From NCBI GenBank assembly GCA_017562135.1, contig QEYB01000290.1, positions 620,001 through 684,000 on the forward strand: DNA of 64,000 nt. Direction: 5' to 3'. Of the stretch, positions 54,501 through 64,000 are shown piece after piece. The notes under the pieces are model-generated. The model saw nothing but the letters and a program-made list of their open reading frames with translations, had not been told where the DNA came from and did not search any database. Position numbers and translations under genes: made by a program. Origin of the DNA: Dipylidium caninum (lineage: Eukaryota > Platyhelminthes > Cestoda > Cyclophyllidea > Dipylidiidae). Position 1 is the first letter of the stretch, and each line of letters begins with the position of its first letter.

Positions 54501-57259
54501 ATATTTTCAGGATGAAGTGGTAGAGACCGCTGCCCACTGATCTCGCATCAATGAAATTGAAAGCAGGGCAAATTAAAACGTATCCAAAAACGTTAGTTAG
54601 ATTTAGTGAGGAACTGTCCAAAGAGATGAGGTCTTTTACGGAAATTATCTTAATTCTTATTTATATTTCGCCATTTACGCGCATATTAACCAAGTCAACA
54701 CCCAACTATGGCAGAAGTTAACATAATCTCTGAAGTGATGAACTTCCGTTTTTTTAACGTAAACAGCGTTATTGTTAAAAACATCAAATGACAACAAAAT
54801 TCACATCTAAAGTGAATTTGCTGAAAGTAAGTCGACATTTCTCAAAATTGCCCACATAGTTTCCGTTTTTAATGTATACAACACATTGTCAGGGTTTCAC
54901 AACGAAGTAGGAAATGAAAATATTAGAAAAGTTGATATCGAATTAAGTTGTTGTGTATAATTTCCATTGGTTTTTTTTTAATACCAGTTTTGATGCTAGC
55001 TAAAAAGGCAGAGATTTGTCTGAGGCTTCAACTCAAGACATCAAAATACGACATTTCTTTATAGTAACAAAAGGAAGTGCACAGTCGTTTGACGAACGAA
55101 AGCAGGGGGCAATATGGCACTTTTGTAGTAACGAAAATGCCTTTTAAAGTATCGTTTCCCGAGGGTCTCGTGGTTCACCAGTGAAGCTCGACTCACGCAG
55201 TCACGTCACGAAGGTCCTGGCGATGGTACAGATTTCGGCAATTTGGATTAAATGTATTTTAATTTTTGTGTATCGTTTTGAAAAAATGCCCTCCTGAATT
55301 AAGAAGGCCGTTTTAAACGGAAAAACCTTGGTTCAGGCGTCAGCTATTACTTTAGCGTAAATTAACTTTTAAAAGACAGATTGTTATTCATTTTTCATAG
55401 AGGACTTTTGGGGTGGATGCATGCTTCATTATTACTTCTCTTCTCTTTTACATGCTGACACTCCATCGATAAGAAGAGTCACAGCCTCTATACTTTGAAA
55501 TTAGAAGTCATTTGTAAGTAATTTTGGCAAAAAATTAACGATAAGCCCAAAGCAACACGTGGAAAAAGTATTCGGAAAGCTTGTCTAGTCAACCTTTCCA
55601 CTTTGCATACAGGAATTTCCTAAAGCATGTTTGCATAATTCATGCTTGTCCTAGCTCTGATAACGTAAATCCTGCCCCAGCCGACAATGTTATGCACTGC
55701 CTTTTCGCTGGTAGTTAGGAAGTGAAATGCATTTGTGTTTCTTTTGAATTTCTACATGATTGAGACACATAACGCTTTACTTTAATCCGGTAGAGTCTCT
55801 CTTCTTTGCAATACATTGGGCAAACGAAAGAAGTGGAAGTTTTGACGGTATCTAAATTGATATTTGGTTAGATTTAGCCTCCCCCCGTCATCTTGTCCCA
55901 TTTACGAACATTGGTCTTAGAAATTTCTAAAATAATTTTTGAAAACTGTTTATTTTGTTAAATTATTTAAAAATCTCGGCGGATATGACTAGTCCAGCAA
56001 AGTCAATTCACCTTTTTTTCCCAAAAGAAGATTTAAGCACTTTTTCAACTCCTCATTAAAAGTTCTTTAATTTCATCGGAACTCGCATTTTCTTTTCTGT
56101 TAACGAATGAAACGTTGGTTACGATGATAGGGGGCGTTGGTAGATTCTTACCTGCACTTTAATTTTTATAAGCCAATTAACTTCAGAATTCAACTTGCAT
56201 CAAATGAACGTAGGCTTTAAACACCTTGGTAATAAACCCTCCATGTTCAAAAATATGACCTATTTTAACTTCGAGAAAGGATTGGCAGGCGGCGTAATAA
56301 GCCGATGCCTAGGCCCCATGATCTGCTTATAAGATAATAATATCTCAACCAAAGAACTCTCATTTCTAAAATTAGCTTTTTATGAAGGCAAAATCATTTA
56401 ACCAGCTATTGAATTTTTCATAATTCCCAATCTTTTTGTTGCTTCCTCTCTGCCATATAAGTAAATCACCTATTTTTTGACTTAAAAATCTACAAGATTC
56501 CGTAATGTCTTGAACAAAAAAAATCTTATCTTTTTTAAACTACTTTGATCCCGCGGGGCTTCCAAAAAACTCCCTTGAGGCCAAACTCCTGGGGTTGTAT
56601 TTTAATTCTGACCCGAGTGTTACACATTTCGCGTGGTAATTTTTAATACCCAACCAATGCACTAAAATTCTGACCTTTCCTTCCCGCCACCCTCGCCCCC
56701 CCGTTCGCCCCTCAGCCCCAAATGTATCGACACCGGGACACCATCCACCCACCGTAAATCTAGACTGCGAGCAAGTAATAAACAAAATTTGTGTCATTTC
56801 AACACCCATAAAAGTATTCGGTTAGTAATGCTGGCAACCTTGTGGGAAATTAACTTTTCTAAGTTGGAAACTCTCCACCTCGGGAGAGGTTGGCGGTGCC
56901 GCTTCTCGGGCATTCCACTTTAGCCTGACTGAATCATGTTTCCTGAGCCCACCATCTCCACCCTGCCTCTCGAAATGTACTGGCAATGGGGCTAATTAAT
57001 TATATGGCCAAGGAAGGAGATAAGAGATTCATTAACCCCAAAATCTCTTGCCACTGTCATGTGACCGGGAAAGTAAATTAGGGCGCCACATTTCAAGTTT
57101 TAGCAGTTAACTTAAACTCCAGTTTTCCGATGTTCTCCGAAGACCGGCGCTCACTGTCTCCAGGACGTCCAGTCTCGGACAGTGTAGTAGGCAAGTTGAA
57201 AATCACCTCTCCTACACCTCTTTTACACTAGCGTATTTGGAGTTAGTGAGAGGAAGTGT
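48596..57259. other. Non-coding region, no gene seen
   Basis: Over 8 kb without a recognisable exon. The frames at 50693-51109, 49477-49725 and 56540-56809 show no domains. It contains a poly-C tract at about 50136-50156, a G-rich run at about 52776-52796 and a 23-base tandem direct repeat at 54399-54444. It may contain regulatory DNA of a gene beyond the window, but nothing specific can be shown. Confidence 0.45.
54399..54444. repeat. Two-copy 23-base tandem duplication
   Basis: Two adjacent perfect copies of a 23-base unit beginning CCTCAATGAATTG. Probably a recent slippage or duplication event in non-coding DNA. Confidence 0.9.
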
Positions 57260-57276
57260 TTGTGTGTGTGTGTGTG
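57260..57276. repeat. (TG)n microsatellite
   Basis: Short uninterrupted TG run in non-coding DNA. Confidence 0.9.
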
Positions 57277-58750
57277 CTAATGTGTCCCTGCTAAACTCAA
57301 GTTGCCCCATTCAAACACTTGGGTAGTATACAAAGCTTTCTATTACAGTACTTGGTTTCAGCTTTTGCCTTCCCTTGAAGCACGTTTTTTTCGAGCTTAG
57401 TGTGGACTTTTGATGGGCTCACGTCTAGGCTTTTTTGAGGTTTTAACTGGCAAACACTTTTTTCTCACTACTTCCACGTATCATGGATGGATGGAATACT
57501 CGGACGGTTGCAATTATGGCCGTGGATGAGTTGGAACCTTCAACTTTTGGTGGCCGTTGAAGGCGTTGTCGAACGTTGAAGTAATGTTAACTTGTTCTAA
57601 ATGGATATTCGAAAAAGGATGAATTTGTGGCTCTTTAATACACCGCGTTAGGAAAATAAAATCGAAATAATGGCAGTATGTATTAGGTTTAGTAAGAAAA
57701 TTCGCCTTTAGCCGCCTTCTCCTCCTCCTCCTCCACTTTGGTTATGCTGTCGCCCCAAAATCTATCACTTCCTCCTTCTCCCCCCTTAAAGGCCCCGTCA
57801 CCATCTTCTCTTCACAAACGCGTCTTGTCCTCTCACGCACTCTAGGTGCTCTCTCACAGTAAACACCTGCTTCTCGGAGGTCAAAGCAACCACACGAGAG
57901 TCCGAAATGTTTTCCTGAATGAGGAGAGAGTTACACTTAACGTCGACAAAAGTAAAAATCTCCTTAATCCACAGGTAAGTGATACCGTCATGTTAGTTGT
58001 GGATGTCTGTGACTGCCCCAAGTGGGCCATCAATTCCCCTACTTGAGGCTTTGTGACAGAAAGGCATTCGAGATGCTTGACACGCCTGTCTGGCCAAAAA
58101 TCGGCCCCATCTTGAGTCTCAAAGCCTCGCATAGGCGACGCTCGGGCGAGCAAGGAAACGGTCGCTTCGACAAGTGACTTCCAGCAGATGCCATTGCGGC
58201 GGTGAGAAGGAATGCTGGAAAAGGGGCGATTTGGATTACCGAACGGCTAATTAAATCATATTCTTTTAATCACCGGAGGTGACACTGCCATCAAACCTTT
58301 TGAAATTACTCATGTAGGTGAGGAGGAGGGGAAAGAACTTTCCAACACCTGTCGGTCTCTCAAAGCCGAGAATTTCTTCCAATCCTCTTCTTTCACTGTG
58401 AGCACTCCACTCTCTGGTTGATCAAACCGCCTCTTTCCAGCCTACGAATGGCTCTACTTAACCAGGTCAAAGTGGATTATCGCATGTCCAAATTGCATAT
58501 CGAGGTTTCACTCAGAGTGGACAGTTATCCTCGTCTAGTAGACTATCAGTGGAGTGGAATTTGCTTTCTGGTCAGTCCATGCCATGCGGAGCCTTCGAGG
58601 TCTTCTGAAGGCCATTGCTACTGTCAAGACGGAGTTGCAGTGTCGGGAGAGGTCACTTTTTTCCTCAAAATAACTTCCATACTGAGCCCACTCGGGGGAA
58701 TTGTGTTGTTTTTCGTCAGGTGAGCACAAAAATAAGAAAAAGGAAGTGAT

Positions 58751-58769
58751 AGAGAGAGAGAGAGAGAGA
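58751..58769. repeat. (AG)n microsatellite
   Basis: Uninterrupted AG dinucleotide run. Confidence 0.92.
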
Positions 58770-59127
58770 AAAAGATTGAAAGCCGCCATCTTAAAGCGAG
58801 TGAGACCGCTGCCCACCTTTCACTCCTTCACAGAGACATTTCTTGTCTCGGGGTATTTTGGCACCCACTTAGCCGCGGACTAATGACATTGACAAACGCC
58901 TGACAGTTGGTGTACGTAGATGTTTTAAACCGCAGCAGTGACATCTCGTCAGCAGGCGGCTTGTTGTGCAGAAATTCCGAAGCCATCCACTTTAAAAAGC
59001 AGGAGATTCATGGATCGCTAGCGAGATGTTGTTGATAATTGAGTAGACAGGCAACTTTTACGTGCAGTTAAAGGTAAAAATGTCTTCACTTGTTGGGCGA
59101 GAATGCAGTTTCGTTGTGGAATTATTA

Positions 59128-59328
59128 CCTTCTTCCTCCTCATCATTCTCCTCAGTCTCCTGCTCCTACTCCTCCTCTTCTACCACGTCTTCTTCCACCT
59201 TCACTTCGTCCTCCTCCCCCTCCTCTTTCACCTTCACCTCCTCCTTCTCCTCCTCGTCCTCCTCCCCCTCTTCTTTCACCTTCACCTCCTCTTCCTCCTC
59301 CTCCTCCTCCTCGGCTCCTTCTCCTCAT
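59128..59328. repeat. CTT/CTC-rich low-complexity array
   Basis: About 200 bases of TCC, TCT and CTT units with a higher-order period (CACCTTCACCTCCTC-like blocks recur). Translations in three frames are Ser-, Pro- or Leu-rich only, so this is not coding. Confidence 0.92.
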
Positions 59329-59462
59329 GGCCATCTCGTTTCCCATTGCTCGTTGCCTTGTCACCCCTTTACCCTTCTTAAACCACTCTAAAAATTCTAT
59401 TTCCTTTAGTCACTTATTTATTCTTGTTTTTTATTTTATTTCCATACCCGTTTCTTCTTCCT

Positions 59463-59495
<33 letters not shown>
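59463..59495. repeat. (TC)n microsatellite
   Basis: TC dinucleotide repeat with one TT interruption. Confidence 0.92.
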
Positions 59496-60539
59496 GCACT
59501 TTTTTGCGCCTCAAGTGAGTGTTGCCAATAAAAACTTTGGGCCAGAACAGGCCCATTAGTGAAATGTCATGGTAAAAAAGTGTGGTGGTAAAAGTTGACG
59601 AAGGGTAGACAGCCACCGACTGTCAAGTCTACCTTGCCCCTTTTAGTAAATTAATAAGTTGGGGGCTGTTTCGACTTCGACTGCTTTGCCCTTCAGTTGC
59701 AAATTCCACTTCTTTGGCCATGTCACCGGACGAGATCGGTTTGTCCACAGCATGGGCAATTGCGGTGTGCGGAGACACAAAGTACCCATAAATGGACATC
59801 GAGGGGGGAAAAATAACAGAGAAAAATGATTGGGGAATATAGTAGAATCTTCAAATCGGTTGGCTAGCAAGACAAGGCAAAGGATGGGGAATGGTGGAGT
59901 TCGCTACATACTTCATTCTTTCCCACTCTCTTCCCTATTTGGGACAGTAAAGTGCCCCACTTTCCCGCCTCCGGGGTAACAAATGCTGGTAGTAAACAGC
60001 TAATTTGGCAAGCGACAGGCCGTGTTTACGTTGTTTCAGAAGAGGAGACGGAGAGGCGGGATATTCACAAACCTTCCACTCATCAAAACTAACTTGACGA
60101 CATGGGAAATCAGTTAACTCGGCGATTCACCATTATTTTTTTCTTCAGAGGAAGTAGGAGTTCTATAGGCGGCCTCTGTCGCCTATCCTCTTTGTGACCC
60201 AGGCCAGTTCGACTATGGAGCTTAGCTGTGCCCTCCTGGCCTCGTCGAAGACGTGTTGGGGCTTGAAAACGCTTTTACCGTAAAATTAATGTGTATCTCC
60301 TCAGAATTAGGCACATGTAGCCTGATCTAACCGATTGTTAATTGTTCACTCGCATCTTCAAAGCGCCGACGTCGAGTAGCCTCGCAAAAAAAAACGGTGG
60401 CAACGTGATTGCCTCCCGCCTCCCCGAGGCAGTCAAGTGACGCAGTGAACGAGGGGGTGGCAGTTCTTTCGGTGGTCACAGACAGACAGACATGCGGAGG
60501 CAGCAGAAGTGAGCCGACGCCTGTCTGTCCCACTGCCTT

Positions 60540-60726
60540 TGCGCGCACGTGCGTACGCGCGCGCGATCCTATTGATCGCTCAGAGTAGCGTCACGCACAC
60601 AAAGTAAAAGCACGCGCGCACACGCATACGTGCGCACACTCACACACACGCACGCGCAAATCTTTTGTGGCAGCTGTGCGATCCAGCAGGAGATTTGGCG
60701 CACACACACACACACGCACACACACG
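60540..60726. repeat. Alternating purine-pyrimidine block (CG/CA-rich)
   Basis: GCGCGCACGTGCGTACGCGC begins at 60541, followed at 60608-60658 by CACGCGCGCACACGC-type sequence and at 60700-60726 by a CA tract. Such alternating sequence can adopt Z-DNA. Confidence 0.85.
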
Positions 60727-61458
60727 CAAGCACCATTCTTCCAAATCACATCCTCGGTTGTAGAGGCGCAATCTCCACATTCGGCGTTGCCATCGCCTCG
60801 GACGAAGAACGGTTGATCCTGCCTGCACCCACACGACTCGCCGCCCCTATCTGTATGCGTGCCTTTGTGCGTGCGTGTAGTCGTCAACTTCAACCTCCCT
60901 GTCGTTTCTAACTACACACTGCATCGAGAGCCTTTCCTCCTCAACTCCCATCACCGTGGATCTATTCAAGAGGCATAATATGAGCTCTGGCAAGAGCCAA
61001 AAGCACGAAAAGTGTACGTCTGCCACCTTATTCCTCTTTACTTCGTTTCGGTTTTTTTTTCTTGGACCAATTTTTTTTCCATATTATTAATGTCCACCTC
61101 CCCAATCGGTACTGGCAGCACCGACAAGATGTTGATGTGGAGTATATTGTCAAATTTTATTTAGCCGAAAAACAAAAGCGCTCGAAGAAGAAGAATGGTA
61201 AGACAAATGATACCCACACAATGACACCTTAAAAAAAGACCATTTTACACTCAACGTCTCATCTCAACGCGACAGTCACATTCACCGCCTTCACAATTAC
61301 CTTTCAACTTGCAACAAACAATTGTCCACCCTCATCAATATTTGTCATCTCAGTGCTTCGCTAATCATCGCTCCACTAGTAAACAGAAGCGTCTCTCTCC
61401 TTTCGTAATCTTAGACGGCTCACCACCGCCTACCCCCAGAAACGGTAGGTACGCACAA

Positions 61459-61478
61459 TTGTGTGTGTGTGTGTGTGT
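61459..61478. repeat. (GT)n microsatellite
   Basis: Uninterrupted GT dinucleotide run. Confidence 0.92.
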
Positions 61479-62349
61479 ATGTGTTCTTAGCTGCGTTACA
61501 AGGTAGAGTAAAAAGGATTGATGATATTTTGGCGTTTTAACCCACCCTTACCGCGCCCCCTCGTCTACTCCGAGCCCCCTCGCGCCCACCCCCCGCCACC
61601 TCACCGTCCGTGATGATGCAGACGAGTTTCTCCTCTATCTCTCTCTCTCCCCACCTTTTTGCTCCCAACTACATTTTTTGGCTTTGTAATCCGCACCATC
61701 CACGATCCTATTTCGGCCTACAATCGACGGAGGTGTTAAAAGCGGAGTTGAGGGGGGAGGATTCGCCGCCGAGCCACTTTTGTGATCGCAACCGTTCGAG
61801 GTGGAAAGTGCCATGGCATTAAATTACCGACTGTCAGGTCACTGCGTGTGGATGCGTGTATCGAACAGAGCAATTTCGGTGTCGAGGTGACAAATAAACG
61901 CTTCACTCCATTTAAATGGAATCTCCTTTTGAGAGCATACGTTGTGGCGCAAATACCTAGTCAATTGGCTCTTTCTCTTTTTTTAAAACAAAAACAAAAA
62001 CAAGCCTCTCCTTCCCACCCACCTCCTTGCCGTCTTCCTGAGGGATGTGCAAGCATCGTAGTGTGTCAGCTTGGCAGACGACTGGTGCTTTGAGACTGGA
62101 GTTGATTCTGTCAAAGTTCCGCGTTCCATCAACTCTAAGGACGTTCGTTCGAAGTGAAATCCTAAGCGTAAGGAGACAACACGTCAACATGAATGGTGTA
62201 GACTTTGATAGTTGATTTACTTCCACTCCACCGCTCTGCATCATCGACAGCTACCCGACTTCACCGCTTTCTCGCACACACTCATGCACACACGCTTTCT
62301 CTCTCTCTCTATTCCACCAATTCGTCCAGTTTCTTCGCCAAACCTCCAT

Positions 62350-62430
62350 CACCTCCCCTCCCCCTCCTCCTCCTTCTTTTCCTCGTTCTCCTCCTCCACC
62401 ACCTCCTACTCTTTCTCCCCCTCCCCCCCT
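62350..62430. repeat. CT-rich low-complexity tract
   Basis: CTCC/CTT-rich pyrimidine tract of about 80 bases, similar in character to the array at 59128-59328. Confidence 0.85.
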
Positions 62431-64000
62431 ATTCTTGAATAATTAATTCCCACCGCATTGTCTCGCCATGGATGTCAATTAGCACTTGGATGCGCATCAC
62501 CATGATAAACGCAAAGAAATATTCGACAAATGAACAAAAAATGCACATTTACCAAACTGACATGGCGAATCGGTGTCGTTTCTCCCCTTTTCCCTAACTA
62601 CTGCCGTCATTATTTCTGTGAATATAAGGTTTTTTTTGGGCTCCTTCACCAGTTTACCTCCAACATGGCCCAAATTCACTGTCTTCTCTGTTCTCGGAGC
62701 CGAATACAGTGGTTAATTGTGTATAAACACGTTGTGGAGGTCAAGGTCTCCACACCAGGTGGTGCCACCTGTCCTCGGGTAAATTAACCATGATGGTACT
62801 GGCGTTTTCTCACTTCCAGTTTCGTAAAGGCGTCTTCTAGAGTTGAGGTGTAAGCAGACAACGGGCCACGTTTTTATTTCAATTCATTTCCTCTCTTCCA
62901 CCGATCTCGAAGACAATTAACCCCGAGGTTGAAGTCATCACTACTTTGTGTTAGATTTCATCTTTCGAAGAGTCTGCATTCGGCGGTTTTACTACTTAAG
63001 TGCTTGTAAAACCGCGAAAAGAGCGATTTAAGGTGCACCATTGGTATTCTCCAAAACATATTTATCACCAAATAACCCCTTGCCAACACCGCGATCACTT
63101 TTCGCTCCCACTTCGTCTACCACTTCGTGTCCTCCTCGCTCCAAATGCTTCTACACTGCGTTTAGTCATTTAAGTGTGCATTCGGCATTGTTTAGCCGAC
63201 ATTAAGGTGGGCCTTAGGTGGGGTTACCCTCCATTGCCCTCATTCATGTTTGCACGATATATGGACCAGGGAAATTCCGAACGTAGGGCTGACAGTGGAG
63301 TGGGTATGTGCACTCTCTTTTCCCCCTTCTTAGGCTACCAGCATTTTTGAGAGGTCTTCGGTACCATAGTTTACACGATGACCACATACGTAGGGAAAGG
63401 TAGTGCAAACAAAAAAGGACACATCTAAGTTAAATACCCACTGAAGAAATATGGACGTGTTGTCGCTGATGCGAATTTAAGTAGTATACTTTCCCCCAGT
63501 CTTCTCACTGAAAATGCAAATGTGTCACGTCGTCAACAGTAGAAATCGACAACTTTAATGGAAATTATATGATGATTTGCCTTTCTTTCGCATATAGTGA
63601 GCATGAGTTGGTGTCTCGTGGTCAATTTTCCATCTTTGGCTAACACGACAACGTAAAAAAATTTTCTTTTGCCTAAGTCATCTGAAATGTTACATAAAAA
63701 ACATCCATGATGTGACATGTACCAGTGGAGTTAAAAAGCATTATTTCCCTGGAATCAGGGTTTCAGATTAACTCGCTTTGGTGTCTGTCGAAGTGTAGAC
63801 GAGGATATTTACGGTAGCTTCAAGACACTGTTGCTACTCTCCCTCCGATAATCCTGTAGACCGTTGTACTGTAAGCAAGAAGACATAACCCCTCTCCTTT
63901 TCCTCCTCCTCCTCCACCGCCACCACCACTATCAAAAAATCCGAGTTTTCACGACAATGTTATAGAGATGTGACGCCATCTGATGTGTAACTAACAATTG

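Larger units (their letters stand above)
57277..64000. other. Non-coding, simple-repeat-rich region
   Basis: No recognisable exon to the end of the window. CT-rich arrays, CA/GT and GA tracts and an alternating purine-pyrimidine block recur, with more GC than the introns near 20 kb. Frames at 57846-58046, 58418-58723, 59062-59518 and 60591-60911 are composition artefacts or have no family features. Could be the upstream flank of a gene beyond 64000. Confidence 0.45.

Noticed and set aside
59062..59518. Ser-, Pro- and Leu-rich frames in three phases
   Set aside because: Product of the CTC/CTT repeat; no natural protein features.

Overview
This window is eukaryotic nuclear DNA. Genes have spliced exons with GT..AG introns. 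The intron sizes range from 37 bases to about 2.9 kb, there are many CT/GA and CA/GT microsatellites, and the genes are animal genes (collagen prolyl hydroxylase, proteoglycan xylosyltransferase, a Src-type SH3-SH2 protein, a Cys-loop anion channel). The very short introns and the divergent, flatworm-like GluCl/GlyR-type channel suggest a parasitic flatworm, most likely a tapeworm. That assignment is inference: nothing in the window proves the species.

Layout. 658-2211 (+) is an apparently intronless glutamate/glycine-gated chloride channel subunit. It converges on a nine-exon prolyl 4-hydroxylase alpha-subunit gene at 7139-13800 (-). Just 5' of that gene, at about 14511-14735, lies a decayed second copy of its exon 5. 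16521-27001 (+) is a six-exon Src-architecture protein (SH3-SH2-kinase) whose catalytic HRD and DFG motifs are replaced, so it looks like a pseudokinase. 30548-32227 (-) is a long single-exon gene with weak HEAT/TOG-like character. Then comes a nine-exon peptide O-xylosyltransferase (32611-36984, -), a shared head-to-head promoter interval, a four-exon 3'(2'),5'-bisphosphate nucleotidase (37677-39542, +), and tail-to-tail with it the splicing kinase PRPF4B/PRP4 (40565-43991, -, with a possible tiny first coding exon at 44240-44247).

From about 44.2 kb to the end (nearly 20 kb) I find no convincing coding sequence. The stretch holds CT-rich arrays, CA/GT tracts, an alternating purine-pyrimidine block and one GAGGAG-type minisatellite. 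It may be the regulatory flank of a gene outside the window.

The genes are an ordinary mosaic, not a dedicated cluster. Two modify extracellular matrix and secreted proteins: P4HA in the ER, and XYLT in the Golgi, where it starts glycosaminoglycan chains. BPNT1 clears the PAP by-product of the sulfation that follows xylosylation, and it shares a divergent promoter interval with XYLT, so co-regulation is possible but not shown. For all multi-exon genes I joined exons by hand with GT..AG sites and reading phase. Every chain gives a continuous frame, and total coding lengths divide by three (PRPF4B only from its second coding exon onward). Family alignments were done from memory, not by a search.
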